47,929 nucleotides of DNA from Candidatus Paralachnospira sangeri (lineage in GTDB: Bacteria > Bacillota > Clostridia > Lachnospirales > Lachnospiraceae), in contig CAJFOT010000130.1 in assembly GCA_904397815.1 (NCBI GenBank), positions 1 to 47,929 of the forward strand. Direction: 5' to 3'. Shown here piece by piece: positions 26,886-34,659 of the stretch. The notes beneath the pieces were generated by a model. The model was not told the DNA's origin, did no database searches, and saw nothing but the letters and a program-made list of their open reading frames with translations. Position numbers and translations under genes: made by a program. The number at the start of each line of letters is the position of its first letter. Position 1 is the first letter of the stretch.

Positions 26886-27251
26886 ATGACCTTACAGGAA
26901 GCGAGTGGAAAATACCATTTAAATATGAACATTCTCCTGATATGTGAGAAAAATGGTCTGCTGAAAGGAAGAAATATGAAGGATGGGACTGTGGATTACC
27001 AGGAGGGTGATTTGCGGCAGGCGTTCCAGTTCTACTTCTTATCAAAGGCAGGTATGGCTCCGGACACGGTGAAATATTTTGCGGCTCTCCAGATGTCTGA
27101 GGAGGATACCAGCGCGGAGGAAATCCGGCTCCTGCGCAAGTGCAGATTTCAGCTTCTGGAAGAAATCCATGAGAAACAGCAGATGCTGGATCAGCTGGAT
27201 TATCTGGCCTATGAAATAAAGAACAGACAGCGGAAGCAACAGGAGGAATAA
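26886..27251 (+). CDS. MerR-like small regulator with degenerate recognition helix
   Basis: 121 residues with AGAGGAGG before the ATG. The start T-L-Q-E-A-S-G-K-Y-H-L-N-M-N-I-L-L-I-C-E-K-N-G-L-L resembles the MerR pattern in which a Y-Y-E (or F-Y-E) precedes x-x-G-L-L; here the aromatic pair is replaced by I-C. The C-terminal half is a Lys/Gln/Glu-rich coiled coil (about residues 85-118), as in MerR dimers. It may regulate the redox operon that starts 26 bases later. Confidence 0.6.
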   Translation: MTLQEASGKYHLNMNILLICEKNGLLKGRNMKDGTVDYQEGDLRQAFQFYFLSKAGMAPDTVKYFAALQMSEEDTSAEEIRLLRKCRFQLLEEIHEKQQMLDQLDYLAYEIKNRQRKQQEE

Positions 27252-27277
27252 AAGAAAGGATTCAGGAGGAAGAGAAT

Positions 27278-28150
27278 ATGAGAATGAGAAAATGGATCTC
27301 TGTGCTGCTGGCAGTGATGCTGATCGGCGGGCTGACAGCCTGCAGCAGCGGACAGAACGGAGACGGAGAGACAGAAACAACAGCGGCGAATGTGCAGACG
27401 ACAGATGAAGTGACGTCTGAGGAGACCGGGGAAGAGACAGCAGCTGTTCCTGAGACGGAAGAAGTCGAGATGGAAGAAGCCGAGACGGCGGAGACTTCTT
27501 CTGAGACGGCGGAGGAGACGGTGTCGATGGAACTGCCGGATGGGGAGACTGCCGCGGAAGAGGGAACGGAGGCAGCGGGAGAGACCGGTTCCGGCACTAA
27601 TATGCTGGTGGCGTACTTCAGCTATGCGGAAAACGCGGAGCTGCCAGAGGGAGCAGACGCTTCTTCATCCGCCAGCATCCAGTCCTGGAACGGAACCGTG
27701 ACAGGCAATACAGGGGTGATCGCCTCGATGATTGCAGAGACAACAGGGGCAGACCTGTTCTCCATCCAGACAGCGGAAAAATATCCGGATACCTATGATG
27801 CCACTCTCGACCAGGGACAGGAGGAGCAGAGCGCGGACGCCCGCCCGGAGCTGGCCTCCCATATCGAAAATCTGGAGGATTATGATGTGATTTTCCTGGG
27901 CTTCCCCAACTGGTGGGGCGATATGCCGATGGCGATGTACAGCTTCCTGGATGAGACCGACCTGACAGGAAAGACGGTTGTGCCTTTTGTCACATCCGGC
28001 GGCAGCGGTTTCTCCAATACCATCAGTACCATCGAAAGCATAGAGTCCGGCGCAGAGATGCTGGAAGGGCTGTCGGTCAGAGATTCCGATGCCACAGGAG
28101 CGCAGGAGCAGGTAGACAGCTGGCTGGCTGAGCTGGGCTATGCCGGATAA
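27278..28150 (+). CDS. Flavodoxin-domain lipoprotein
   Basis: 290 residues. A lipoprotein signal peptide is clear: M-R-M-R-K-W, a hydrophobic run, then the lipobox L-T-A-C at about residues 19-22. A low-complexity linker rich in Glu, Thr and Ala runs from about 25 to 105. The flavodoxin-like domain follows: M-L-V-A-Y-F-S at 109, a phosphate-loop region G-N-T-G-V-I-A near 146, and DVIFLGFPNWWGDMP near 205. It should bind FMN and carry electrons at the outer face of the membrane. AGGAGG precedes the start. It heads a redox operon with the three genes that follow. Confidence 0.88.
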   Translation: MRMRKWISVLLAVMLIGGLTACSSGQNGDGETETTAANVQTTDEVTSEETGEETAAVPETEEVEMEEAETAETSSETAEETVSMELPDGETAAEEGTEAAGETGSGTNMLVAYFSYAENAELPEGADASSSASIQSWNGTVTGNTGVIASMIAETTGADLFSIQTAEKYPDTYDATLDQGQEEQSADARPELASHIENLEDYDVIFLGFPNWWGDMPMAMYSFLDETDLTGKTVVPFVTSGGSGFSNTISTIESIESGAEMLEGLSVRDSDATGAQEQVDSWLAELGYAG

Positions 28151-28197
28151 AAAGAAGCAGACGGGAACCGGGACAGATCAGCAGGAAGGAGACAAAT

Positions 28198-29301
28198 ATG
28201 AAAATGGAATATCGGAAGCTGCTCCATGGCAGCGAGCAGATCAGCGTGCTGGGATTCGGCACCAGCTCCATCGGCATGGCCGGGGAGAAAGAAACAGAGG
28301 CGACAATGGCAATGGCGCTGGAAGCGGGCGTGAATTATTTTGACATGGCCTCTGCAGACGCGGTGCCGTTTGGCGCTTTTGGCCGGGCGATGGCAGGGCA
28401 GCGGGAAAAGGTTTATTTTCAGATTCATTTCGGCGCGGACTATCAGAGCGGGACATATGGATGGACGACAGATCTGGACACGATCAAACGGTCGGTAGAC
28501 TGGCAGCTGAAGGAACTGAAAACAGACTATATTGATTTCGGATTCCTCCACTGTATCGATGAAAAAGCGGACATGGAGCACGCTCTGAAGGGCGGGACTC
28601 TGGATTATATCCGGCAGCTGAAAAAGGATGGCGTGGTGCGGCATATCGGCCTCTCCTCCCACACGCCGGAGGTGGTTCATATGGCGCTGGACGCAGGAAT
28701 CCTGGATATGCTGATGTTCAGCATTAACCCTTCCTATGATTATCAGCAAAAGGAAGAGTATGCCATCGGAACAGTGGATGAGAGGCTCCGACTCTACCGC
28801 CGGTGCGAGGCAGAAGGGGTAGGAATCTCCGTGATGAAAGCCTTTTCCGCAGGCCAGCTTCTGAGCGCAAAGACATCACCCTTCCGGAAGGCATTGACAG
28901 AATATCAGTGCATTCAGTATGCGTTGGATAAGCCGGGCGTCCTGACAGTGCTGCCGGGCGTGCGGAACCGGGAGGATCTGAAACGGATTCTGGGCTTCCT
29001 GGAGGCGGCGCCGGAGGAAAAGGATTACTCGGTTCTGGGCACCTTTGCTCCTCAGGACACAGAGGGCATCTGCGTGTACTGCAATCACTGCCAGCCATGT
29101 CCCTCAGGCCTGGATGTGGGCCTGATTAATAAATATTATGATCTGACCCTGGCAGGAGACGCTCTGGCAAAGGAGCACTATGCCAGCCTGGAACTGAAGG
29201 CGGGAGACTGTACAGGCTGCGGCCACTGCGACTCCCGATGTCCCTTCCATGTGGCCCAGTCCGAGCGGATGCAGGAAATCCGGGCATATTTCGGCGAATA
29301 G
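28198..29301 (+). CDS. Aldo/keto reductase fused to a ferredoxin-type 4Fe-4S domain
   Basis: 367 residues. An aldo/keto reductase barrel (about 1-275) precedes a C-terminal iron-sulphur part. That part has the clusters C-V-Y-C-N-H-C-x-x-C-P near 283 and C-T-G-C-G-H-C-D-S-R-C-P near 344, eight Cys in all. In the barrel, the Asp (NYFDMAS) and His (GFLHCID) of the usual tetrad are present. The positions normally holding Tyr and Lys (D-T-A-x-x-Y and A-T-K) read D-M-A-S-A-D and Y-F-Q-I-H-F, so the classic hydride-transfer site looks altered. Upstream GGAAGGAG fits the ATG at 28198. Confidence 0.88.
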   Translation: MKMEYRKLLHGSEQISVLGFGTSSIGMAGEKETEATMAMALEAGVNYFDMASADAVPFGAFGRAMAGQREKVYFQIHFGADYQSGTYGWTTDLDTIKRSVDWQLKELKTDYIDFGFLHCIDEKADMEHALKGGTLDYIRQLKKDGVVRHIGLSSHTPEVVHMALDAGILDMLMFSINPSYDYQQKEEYAIGTVDERLRLYRRCEAEGVGISVMKAFSAGQLLSAKTSPFRKALTEYQCIQYALDKPGVLTVLPGVRNREDLKRILGFLEAAPEEKDYSVLGTFAPQDTEGICVYCNHCQPCPSGLDVGLINKYYDLTLAGDALAKEHYASLELKAGDCTGCGHCDSRCPFHVAQSERMQEIRAYFGE

Positions 29302-29322
29302 AAATCAGCAGAGGAGGTTCTG

Positions 29323-30000
29323 ATGAAACCAAAGATGATGGTAAAAATGGGAGCAGATCTGGTCATGACTATTCTGCTTCTGGTACAGATGGCTTATATG
29401 CTGGTGGGAGAGCGGTCCCACGAATGGACCGGGGCGGCGATGTTTCTGCTGTTTATCCTCCACCATGGGCTGAACTGGCGGTGGTATCCCCGGCTGGCGA
29501 AGGGACGGTATACCCCGCTCCGGGTCATCCAGACGATTGTGAATTTCCTGGTGCTGGCGTCCATGGCAGGGCTGATGGTCAGCGGGATTATTCTGTCCAG
29601 AGAAGTATTTGCCTTTCTGCCCATCAGCGGTGGAATGGGATTCGCCCGGATCCTCCACATGCTCTCCGCTTACTGGGGTTTTATCCTTATGAGCACTCAT
29701 CTCGGCCTCCACTGGGGGATGATCATGGGGATGGCGAGGAAGCTGCGGGGCGGCAGAACCCTTCCGAAGCCGTGGAGATGGGCGTTCAGAGCGGCCGCGG
29801 CTGCAGTCAGCCTCTACGGCATTTACGCCTTTATGAAACATCGTATCGCAGATTATCTGTTTGTGCGCAGTCAGTTTGTGTTCTTCGACATGGAACAGCC
29901 CCTGTGGCAGTTTTTCGGGGAATATCTGGCCATGATGGAGCTGTGGGTGTGTCTCGCCTATTATGCCGCCCGGGCCCTGCGCGGACGGTCCGGCCGGTGA
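29323..30000 (+). CDS. DUF4405 membrane protein (cytochrome b-like)
   Basis: 225 residues, AGGAGG before the ATG. Five or so transmembrane segments, with His residues placed in helices (F-I-L-H-H-G-L-N-W, I-L-H-M-L-S, S-T-H-L-G-L-H-W) as in haem-binding cytochrome b561-like DUF4405 proteins. The likely role is electron transfer across the membrane between quinol or flavin carriers and the exported flavodoxin or the iron-sulphur reductase of this operon. The basic loop after TM4 suggests a cytoplasmic side. Confidence 0.82.
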   Translation: MKPKMMVKMGADLVMTILLLVQMAYMLVGERSHEWTGAAMFLLFILHHGLNWRWYPRLAKGRYTPLRVIQTIVNFLVLASMAGLMVSGIILSREVFAFLPISGGMGFARILHMLSAYWGFILMSTHLGLHWGMIMGMARKLRGGRTLPKPWRWAFRAAAAAVSLYGIYAFMKHRIADYLFVRSQFVFFDMEQPLWQFFGEYLAMMELWVCLAYYAARALRGRSGR

Positions 30001-30126
30001 CGGAGGCGGCAGGCAGGTCCTGACGGCTGCGGAGAACGGTTGTAAAGTTGCTGTCCCCCAGCTGCCGGCAGATATGACTCATTATAATAAAAATGGAAAA
30101 ATGAAGATGAGGAAGGAGCAAAAATC

Positions 30127-30537
30127 ATGAAAAAACCAGATGTAGACACGATCTTTGACATGGGAGAGAAAAATCCCTTCGGACAGTATTTTGACGGGCA
30201 GAGCTATCTGAAGATGCTCTGTACAGAAGGGGTTGGTATTGGAAATGTAACTTTCGAGCCGGGCTGCCGGAATCACTGGCATATCCACCAGGCGGAAAAA
30301 GGCGGCGGACAGATCCTGCTGTGCACCGCAGGCCGGGGCTGGTATCAGGAATGGGGCAAGGAAGCCAGAGAACTCCATGCCGGAGATGTGGTGCAGATCC
30401 CCGCAGGCGTAAAGCACTGGCATGGCGCGGCAAAGGACAGCTGGTTCGTCCACCTGTCTGTCGAGGTGCCGGGAGAGGCCACGAAGAATGAGTGGCTGGA
30501 GCCGGTGGATGAGGAGGCTTATCAGGCGCTGAAGTAA
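30127..30537 (+). CDS. Cupin-domain protein
   Basis: 136 residues, a single cupin. The two motifs are visible: G-x(5)-H-x-H-x(11)-G as PGCRNHWHIHQAEKGGGQ, and G-D-V-V-x-I-P-A-G-V-K-H-W-H-G. They hold metal-binding histidines. Relatives in Clostridia sit with flavodoxins and carboxymuconolactone decarboxylase-like genes; the substrate is not known. It follows the DUF4405 gene after 126 bases that contain a TATAAT box at 30083-30088, so it may have its own promoter. Confidence 0.88.
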   Translation: MKKPDVDTIFDMGEKNPFGQYFDGQSYLKMLCTEGVGIGNVTFEPGCRNHWHIHQAEKGGGQILLCTAGRGWYQEWGKEARELHAGDVVQIPAGVKHWHGAAKDSWFVHLSVEVPGEATKNEWLEPVDEEAYQALK

Positions 30538-30567
30538 CAGCGTGAAAGTTGTATATGACTGTTATGG

Positions 30568-30605
30568 AAATCCGGCGACGCGGGAAGGGCTGCGTCGCCG
30601 GATTT
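30568..30605 (+). terminator. Terminator of the redox operon
   Basis: AAATCCGGCGACGC pairs perfectly with GCGTCGCCGGATTT around a ten-base loop. The T tract is short (ATTTCTATAAT). Confidence 0.75.
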
Positions 30606-30688
30606 CTATAATATAACAGGAAACTGTGTTCCATGGGGAAAACTCTTTGTTTTTGAAGGAGGAATGGACAGCTTACTGTACAATCCGG

Positions 30689-30717
30689 TATACAAATTAT
30701 GGGGGATGCGGTATAAT
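30689..30717 (+). promoter_or_regulatory. Promoter of the MNT/HEPN pair
   Basis: TATACA (30689-30694), 17-base spacer, TATAAT (30712-30717), 55 bases before the MNT start. Confidence 0.55.
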
Positions 30718-30772
30718 AAAAAGGACAAATGACCACCAAAATTTTTTATTTGCGGCAGGAGGTGAGGATTGT

Positions 30773-31108
30773 ATGTCAGTTGAAATTTTAGATATTATGC
30801 AGGATTTCGGAAAGAATGTAAGACGATTATTAGGAAATTCGCTTGATAGCATTATCGTGTATGGGTCATATGTCAGGGGGGATTATTCCGAATTTTCAGA
30901 TGTTGATGTCATGCTTCTGGTTTCTCTGACAGAAGATCAGATAAAGGAGATTTCGGATCAGATCAGCGACCTTGCTTTTGATTATATGCTACGATATGGT
31001 GTTGATATTTCCCCGGTGATAACGAATACAGATCATTTTAATTACTGGGTTGATCATTTGCCTTATTATCGTAATATCAGAGATGAGGGGGTAAAGCTTA
31101 GTGCATGA
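30773..31108 (+). CDS. MNT-type minimal nucleotidyltransferase
   Basis: About 111 residues from the ATG at 30773, which follows AGGAGG; longer upstream starts lack a ribosome site. The nucleotidyltransferase signature G-S-x(10)-D-x-D is complete in GSYVRGDYSEFSDVDV, with a third acidic residue later in V-D-I-S-P-V. Minimal transferases beside HEPN proteins act as antitoxins that adenylylate the HEPN partner, or form other complexes with it. The next gene starts within this one, so they are translated together. The pair is AT-rich compared with its surroundings. Confidence 0.85.
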   Translation: MSVEILDIMQDFGKNVRRLLGNSLDSIIVYGSYVRGDYSEFSDVDVMLLVSLTEDQIKEISDQISDLAFDYMLRYGVDISPVITNTDHFNYWVDHLPYYRNIRDEGVKLSA

Positions 31109-31430
31109 TGCGGATAAAAATATAGAATTATCAAAATATAGACTTTCCCTTGCGGCAGAGACCTACAGAAATGCCAAAATGTGTTTTGATAATAAATTTT
31201 ACAGGGACTGCATTAATCGTTCTTACTATGCGGTGTTTTATGGGATTCGTGCTGTTCTTGCGTTAGAAAACATAGATTTTAAACGTCATAAAGATGTGGT
31301 GGCATATTTTAATAAAACATATGTTGCTTTTATTGTATCTGCAGACGAGGCAGAAACTCAGTTACAGTCAGTAGAATATATGTTGTCATTCATAAGAGAA
31401 TATTTGGTAAAATATAATGTGAATTTTTAA
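31101..31430 (+). CDS. HEPN-domain protein (UPF0332-like)
   Basis: 109 residues. The start is GTG at 31101, overlapping the MNT gene by eight bases, with AGATGAGGGGG upstream. It is an all-helical protein with the UPF0332/HEPN pattern Y-R-D-C-I-N-R-S-Y-Y-A-V-F-Y-x-I-R-A-V-L near residue 33-53, then F-K-R-H-K-D-V-V-A-Y-F. Some HEPN proteins are RNases with an R-x(4-6)-H motif; no clear copy of that motif was found, so ribonuclease activity is uncertain. With the MNT gene it forms a candidate toxin-antitoxin or defence pair. Confidence 0.82.
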   Translation: MHDADKNIELSKYRLSLAAETYRNAKMCFDNKFYRDCINRSYYAVFYGIRAVLALENIDFKRHKDVVAYFNKTYVAFIVSADEAETQLQSVEYMLSFIREYLVKYNVNF

Positions 31431-31783
31431 TTCTTTGTTTCAACTGGTTCTTTTTGCTCCAAATAGTAGTATTATACGCTGTATATTCCAAAATAACTGA
31501 TTGTCGATCTCTGTTCTGCTTCCATTGAAGTCTGGTGAGCAGGCAGACAGTGATAGGATCAGTAACATGACACTGGAAATAGTCATAATCTTTTCATTAC
31601 GCTTCTTCGCAACTTCGGATTTATTGTTCTGATACTCCCATTCTACCACAATCCGCTTATAAAAGCCGTAATAATTTTTTCAGATGTGATTTCCCGGGGA
31701 TGTTTTTTGTTTCCCCAAACCTTATAAATTCCTTAGAATTCCCCCTTATACTGATGACAGAAAATGAGATCAGGAGGACTGAC
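31431..31783. other. Intergenic stretch with possible remnant and a regulated promoter
   Basis: No convincing gene fills these 353 bases. On the minus strand 31440-31649 is open (MVEWEYQNNKSEVAKKRNEK, then a hydrophobic run ending L-S-A-C) but it starts at a GTG without a ribosome site and may be a remnant of a membrane protein. Near the end AATTCC occurs at 31727-31732 and 31737-31742, exactly one helical turn apart. It lies upstream of a TATACT box at 31747-31752 that lacks a good -35. This is the usual layout of a response-regulator site for the LanFEG operon. Confidence 0.45.
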
Positions 31784-32488
31784 ATGGAGCAGAATATGAT
31801 TGCTGTGAAAAATCTGTCCAAGGAATTTAAGGGGCAGAGGGTGCTGAAGGAAGTTACGATGAATATTCCGGAGAATTGCGTTTACGGGCTCCTGGGTCCC
31901 AACGGTGCCGGAAAGTCTACGCTGCTGAAGATGCTGACCGGGCTTTTGAGGCCGACCTCGGGGACGGTCTTTTTCCGGGGACACAGGTGGAGGAGAGGGG
32001 ATCTGGCCCAGATCGGGGCGCTGATTGAGACGCCGCCCATTTATGAAAACCTGACTGCTTGGGAGAATATGAAGGTGCGGGCGCTGCTGCTGGGAGTGGA
32101 CGAGGAAAGGATCCGGGAGGTGCTGGAGCTGATGGACATCGGGGATACCGGGAAGAAAAAAGCGGGAGCCTTTTCTCTGGGGATGAAGCAGAGACTGGGA
32201 ATCGCCCTGGCTCTTTTGAATCATCCCAGGCTGCTGGTGCTGGATGAACCGATCAACGGGCTGGATCCCCTGGGGATACAGGAGCTGCGCCGGCTGATCC
32301 GCAGCCTTCCGGCCAGAGGGATTACAGTCATCATATCCAGCCATATCCTGAGCGAGATCCGGCAGACCGCGGATTATATCGGCATCATCGCCGGCGGCCG
32401 GCTGGAGTTCGAGGGGCGGGTGGATGAGCAGGAGGATCTGGAAGGGCTGTTTATGGAAGTAGTCGCTAAAGGGAGGGCAGACAGATGA
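31784..32488 (+). CDS. LanF-type ABC transporter ATP-binding protein
   Basis: About 234 residues from the ATG at 31784 (AGGAGG upstream). Walker A is GPNGAGKST, the Q-loop region I-E-T-P-P-I-Y-E-N-L-T-A, the signature FSLGMKQRLG, and Walker B LLVLDEPINGLDP, all in order. The family is that of lantibiotic self-protection and bacitracin-type exporters. The two permease genes follow with 4-base overlaps, making a LanF-E-G set. Such transporters push nisin-like peptides out of the membrane. No lantibiotic precursor or modification gene lies nearby. Confidence 0.88.
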   Translation: MEQNMIAVKNLSKEFKGQRVLKEVTMNIPENCVYGLLGPNGAGKSTLLKMLTGLLRPTSGTVFFRGHRWRRGDLAQIGALIETPPIYENLTAWENMKVRALLLGVDEERIREVLELMDIGDTGKKKAGAFSLGMKQRLGIALALLNHPRLLVLDEPINGLDPLGIQELRRLIRSLPARGITVIISSHILSEIRQTADYIGIIAGGRLEFEGRVDEQEDLEGLFMEVVAKGRADR

Positions 32489-33252
32489 GAGAATGTTTCA
32501 GAGCGGAACGGATGAAATACCGCCGCACATCCATAAAGGGAATGACCGTGGGAATGCCGCTGGTCACAGTGGTTCTGGCTGCGTGGCTGACCCATGTTTA
32601 TTTTGCCGTTGACAGTTATAACTGGTGGTATATCGGGCTGTACCCGGGATTTCTGGGAATGCTGTGCGGCATTATCGGGGGAAAGGATAAGAGAAAGAAG
32701 AATTATACCATCTGGAGCCTGCCCTGCAGCATGGGCAGCATATGGGACGCAAAGGTTCTGGTGGGGGTGATGATGTCCGGTATCTCCGTCATCTGTGTGG
32801 TGGCGCTGACGATACTGGCAGGAACCGGCATGGAAGCGGTTCTTCATATTCAGTTTATCGCCTCTCCCTCTCTGGGCGCCCAGCTTCTGGCGGGAGTGGT
32901 GATGTGGCTGACTACCCTGTGGCAGATTCCCTTCTGCCTGTTTCTGACGCAGAAAATGGGAACCTTTCTGATGCTGGTGATTCACATGGGGCTGTATACC
33001 ATTCTGTCTGTGACGGCTTCGCTGACGGCATGGTTTCCCCTCTTTCCCTGGGCGATTACCGCGCGGCTGATGTGTCCGATTCTGGGTGTGATGCCCAACG
33101 GATTATTATTGCAGCCGGGCCAGATGACCTATTCAGCTCAGCTGGGAGATATGGGCAGCCTTTTGATGGGCATCCCGGCGGCTCTGCTCTGGTTCGGCCT
33201 GTTCTGGATCGGCAGCAGGAAATGGTTTGAGAGGCAGGTGGCCACAAAATGA
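32485..33252 (+). CDS. LanE-type ABC permease (lantibiotic immunity)
   Basis: 255 residues, six predicted membrane helices. It begins M-R-E-C-F-R-A-E-R-M-K-Y-R-R-T, the usual cytoplasmic start of MutE/EpiE-type permeases. The N-W-W-Y-x-x-x-x-P-G segment after TM1 and W-x-x-P-F-C-L-F-L near residue 150 fit the family. Start overlaps the ATPase stop codon (ATGA), so the two are translationally coupled. Confidence 0.82.
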   Translation: MRECFRAERMKYRRTSIKGMTVGMPLVTVVLAAWLTHVYFAVDSYNWWYIGLYPGFLGMLCGIIGGKDKRKKNYTIWSLPCSMGSIWDAKVLVGVMMSGISVICVVALTILAGTGMEAVLHIQFIASPSLGAQLLAGVVMWLTTLWQIPFCLFLTQKMGTFLMLVIHMGLYTILSVTASLTAWFPLFPWAITARLMCPILGVMPNGLLLQPGQMTYSAQLGDMGSLLMGIPAALLWFGLFWIGSRKWFERQVATK

Positions 33253-34007
33253 AAGATTTTCTTTGCGGGATCCGGGCGGAAGGACTGAAAATGAAACATA
33301 CCTTTTTGCTCCCGGTTCATATCCTGGTTCCGGCTGCCGGAAGTCTGCTGTTTCTGATATATTTCCGTTTTTCCGGCTGGAGTGGGATCGGCCAGACCGC
33401 CGGTTATATGGAGATCATCGGGGTCGCTCTGCCCTTTGCCGTCAGTATTGTCTGCGGGGGCAGTGTCCGGCTGGAGGAGGAGAATCATTTTCAGATTTTC
33501 CTGGGCAGTCCCGGCAGTAAGTGGAGGGCGCTGGCCGTGAAGCTGCTGGTGCTTGGGGGGATGGGATTTCTGGCTGTTTTCGGCGCAGTAGTTCTGTTTG
33601 GAGCAGGGTATTGTTTTGTGCTGGGAAGAGAGGGAATTTCAGCGGAGGCATATGTGATGCTGGCAGCAGTGCTGTTTCTGGGAAGCCTTCCCCTGTACCT
33701 GGAGCATTTGTTTCTGAATCTGGCTTTTTCCAGAACGGTGTCCCAGTGCGCGGGGGTGGCGCAGTTTTTGCTGTCGGCGCTGTTTCTCACCGGGCTGGGA
33801 GAGGGCAGATGGCAGTTTTTCCCCTGCACCTGGAGCGCCAGAGGCGTCATGCTGGCCCTTCGGAGTGTTTATCAGGGCGAGGGAGCAGGAACCGGCTTTT
33901 GGGAGGCAGGAAAAACGGTTCTGATCTGTCTGTTGCTCGTCGGCCTGATCTGTGCCATAATCGGGATATGGTTTTATCATTATGAAGGAAGGCAGTGCAA
34001 TGATTGA
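33249..34007 (+). CDS. LanG-type ABC permease (lantibiotic immunity)
   Basis: 252 residues with six hydrophobic segments. The start overlaps the previous stop by four bases. The N terminus F-L-C-G-I-R-A-E-G-L-K-M-K-H-T-F resembles the previous permease, and the C terminus ends in a TM followed by FYHYEGRQCND, close to family relatives (MutG/EpiG). It completes the transporter; the response-regulator gene overlaps its end by eight bases. Confidence 0.82.
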   Translation: MKDFLCGIRAEGLKMKHTFLLPVHILVPAAGSLLFLIYFRFSGWSGIGQTAGYMEIIGVALPFAVSIVCGGSVRLEEENHFQIFLGSPGSKWRALAVKLLVLGGMGFLAVFGAVVLFGAGYCFVLGREGISAEAYVMLAAVLFLGSLPLYLEHLFLNLAFSRTVSQCAGVAQFLLSALFLTGLGEGRWQFFPCTWSARGVMLALRSVYQGEGAGTGFWEAGKTVLICLLLVGLICAIIGIWFYHYEGRQCND

Positions 34008-34659
34008 GATATTAGTGATTGACGATGACAGAGGGATTCTGGATGTGGTCAGGAAGGCTTTGTCCAGGGAGGGATACAGCGTGACTGTCCTGGATGACCC
34101 GCTGAAGCTGGATGAAGGGCAGCTGGGGAGATATCAGCTGATTCTCCTGGATGTGATGATGCCGGGCACAGATGGATTCAGCCTCTGCCGGAGGATCAGA
34201 GACCAGGTGGACTGCCCGATTTTGTTTCTCACTGCAAAAACAGAGGAAAAGGATCTGATGGAAGGGCTGGGAATCGGCGGGGATGACTATATCACGAAGC
34301 CTTTCGGCCTCGGGGAGCTGCGGGCGAGGGTGGCGGCCCATATCCGGCGGGAGAGCCGGGAGAAAAAGCATGCTGTGACCATCGGCGGCGTGCGCTTTTC
34401 CATGCAGGAACACAAAGCCTGGTGCCAGGACAGGGAGATGGGCCTGACGAAAGCGGAATATGCCATCTGTGAATTTCTGGCTCTGAACCGGGGACAGGTG
34501 TTTTCCAAAGAACGGATACTGGAGCATGTATTCGGATTTGAGGGAGAGAGCAGCAGTTCGGCGATCACAGAGCATGTGAAAAATATCCGGGCAAAATTTC
34601 AGCAGTACGGGGTCAATCCCATTGAAACAGTCTGGGGGATCGGTTACAGATGGAGATAA
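34000..34659 (+). CDS. OmpR-family response regulator
   Basis: About 219 residues from the ATG at 34000, chosen because AAGGAAGG lies just upstream and the receiver domain begins M-I-E-I-L-V-I-D-D-D. The phosphorylated Asp is in I-L-L-D-V-M-M-P-G. The conserved Lys is in Y-I-T-K-P-F. A winged-helix DNA-binding domain fills the C-terminal half, ending V-W-G-I-G-Y-R-W-R. It most likely binds the AATTCC repeats upstream of the operon and activates it when the peptide is sensed. Confidence 0.9.
   Translation: MIEILVIDDDRGILDVVRKALSREGYSVTVLDDPLKLDEGQLGRYQLILLDVMMPGTDGFSLCRRIRDQVDCPILFLTAKTEEKDLMEGLGIGGDDYITKPFGLGELRARVAAHIRRESREKKHAVTIGGVRFSMQEHKAWCQDREMGLTKAEYAICEFLALNRGQVFSKERILEHVFGFEGESSSSAITEHVKNIRAKFQQYGVNPIETVWGIGYRWR

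Noticed and set aside
27370-27590. GAGACGG-rich repeat in the flavodoxin lipoprotein gene as a satellite
   Set aside because: It is an in-frame Glu/Thr/Ala linker between signal peptide and domain, common in exported lipoproteins.
31440-31649. Small minus-strand frame with a hydrophobic run ending LSAC, like a lipobox
   Set aside because: It starts at GTG with no ribosome site, the hydrophobic run begins too far in, and no homologue is recognised. It is mentioned as a possible remnant only.
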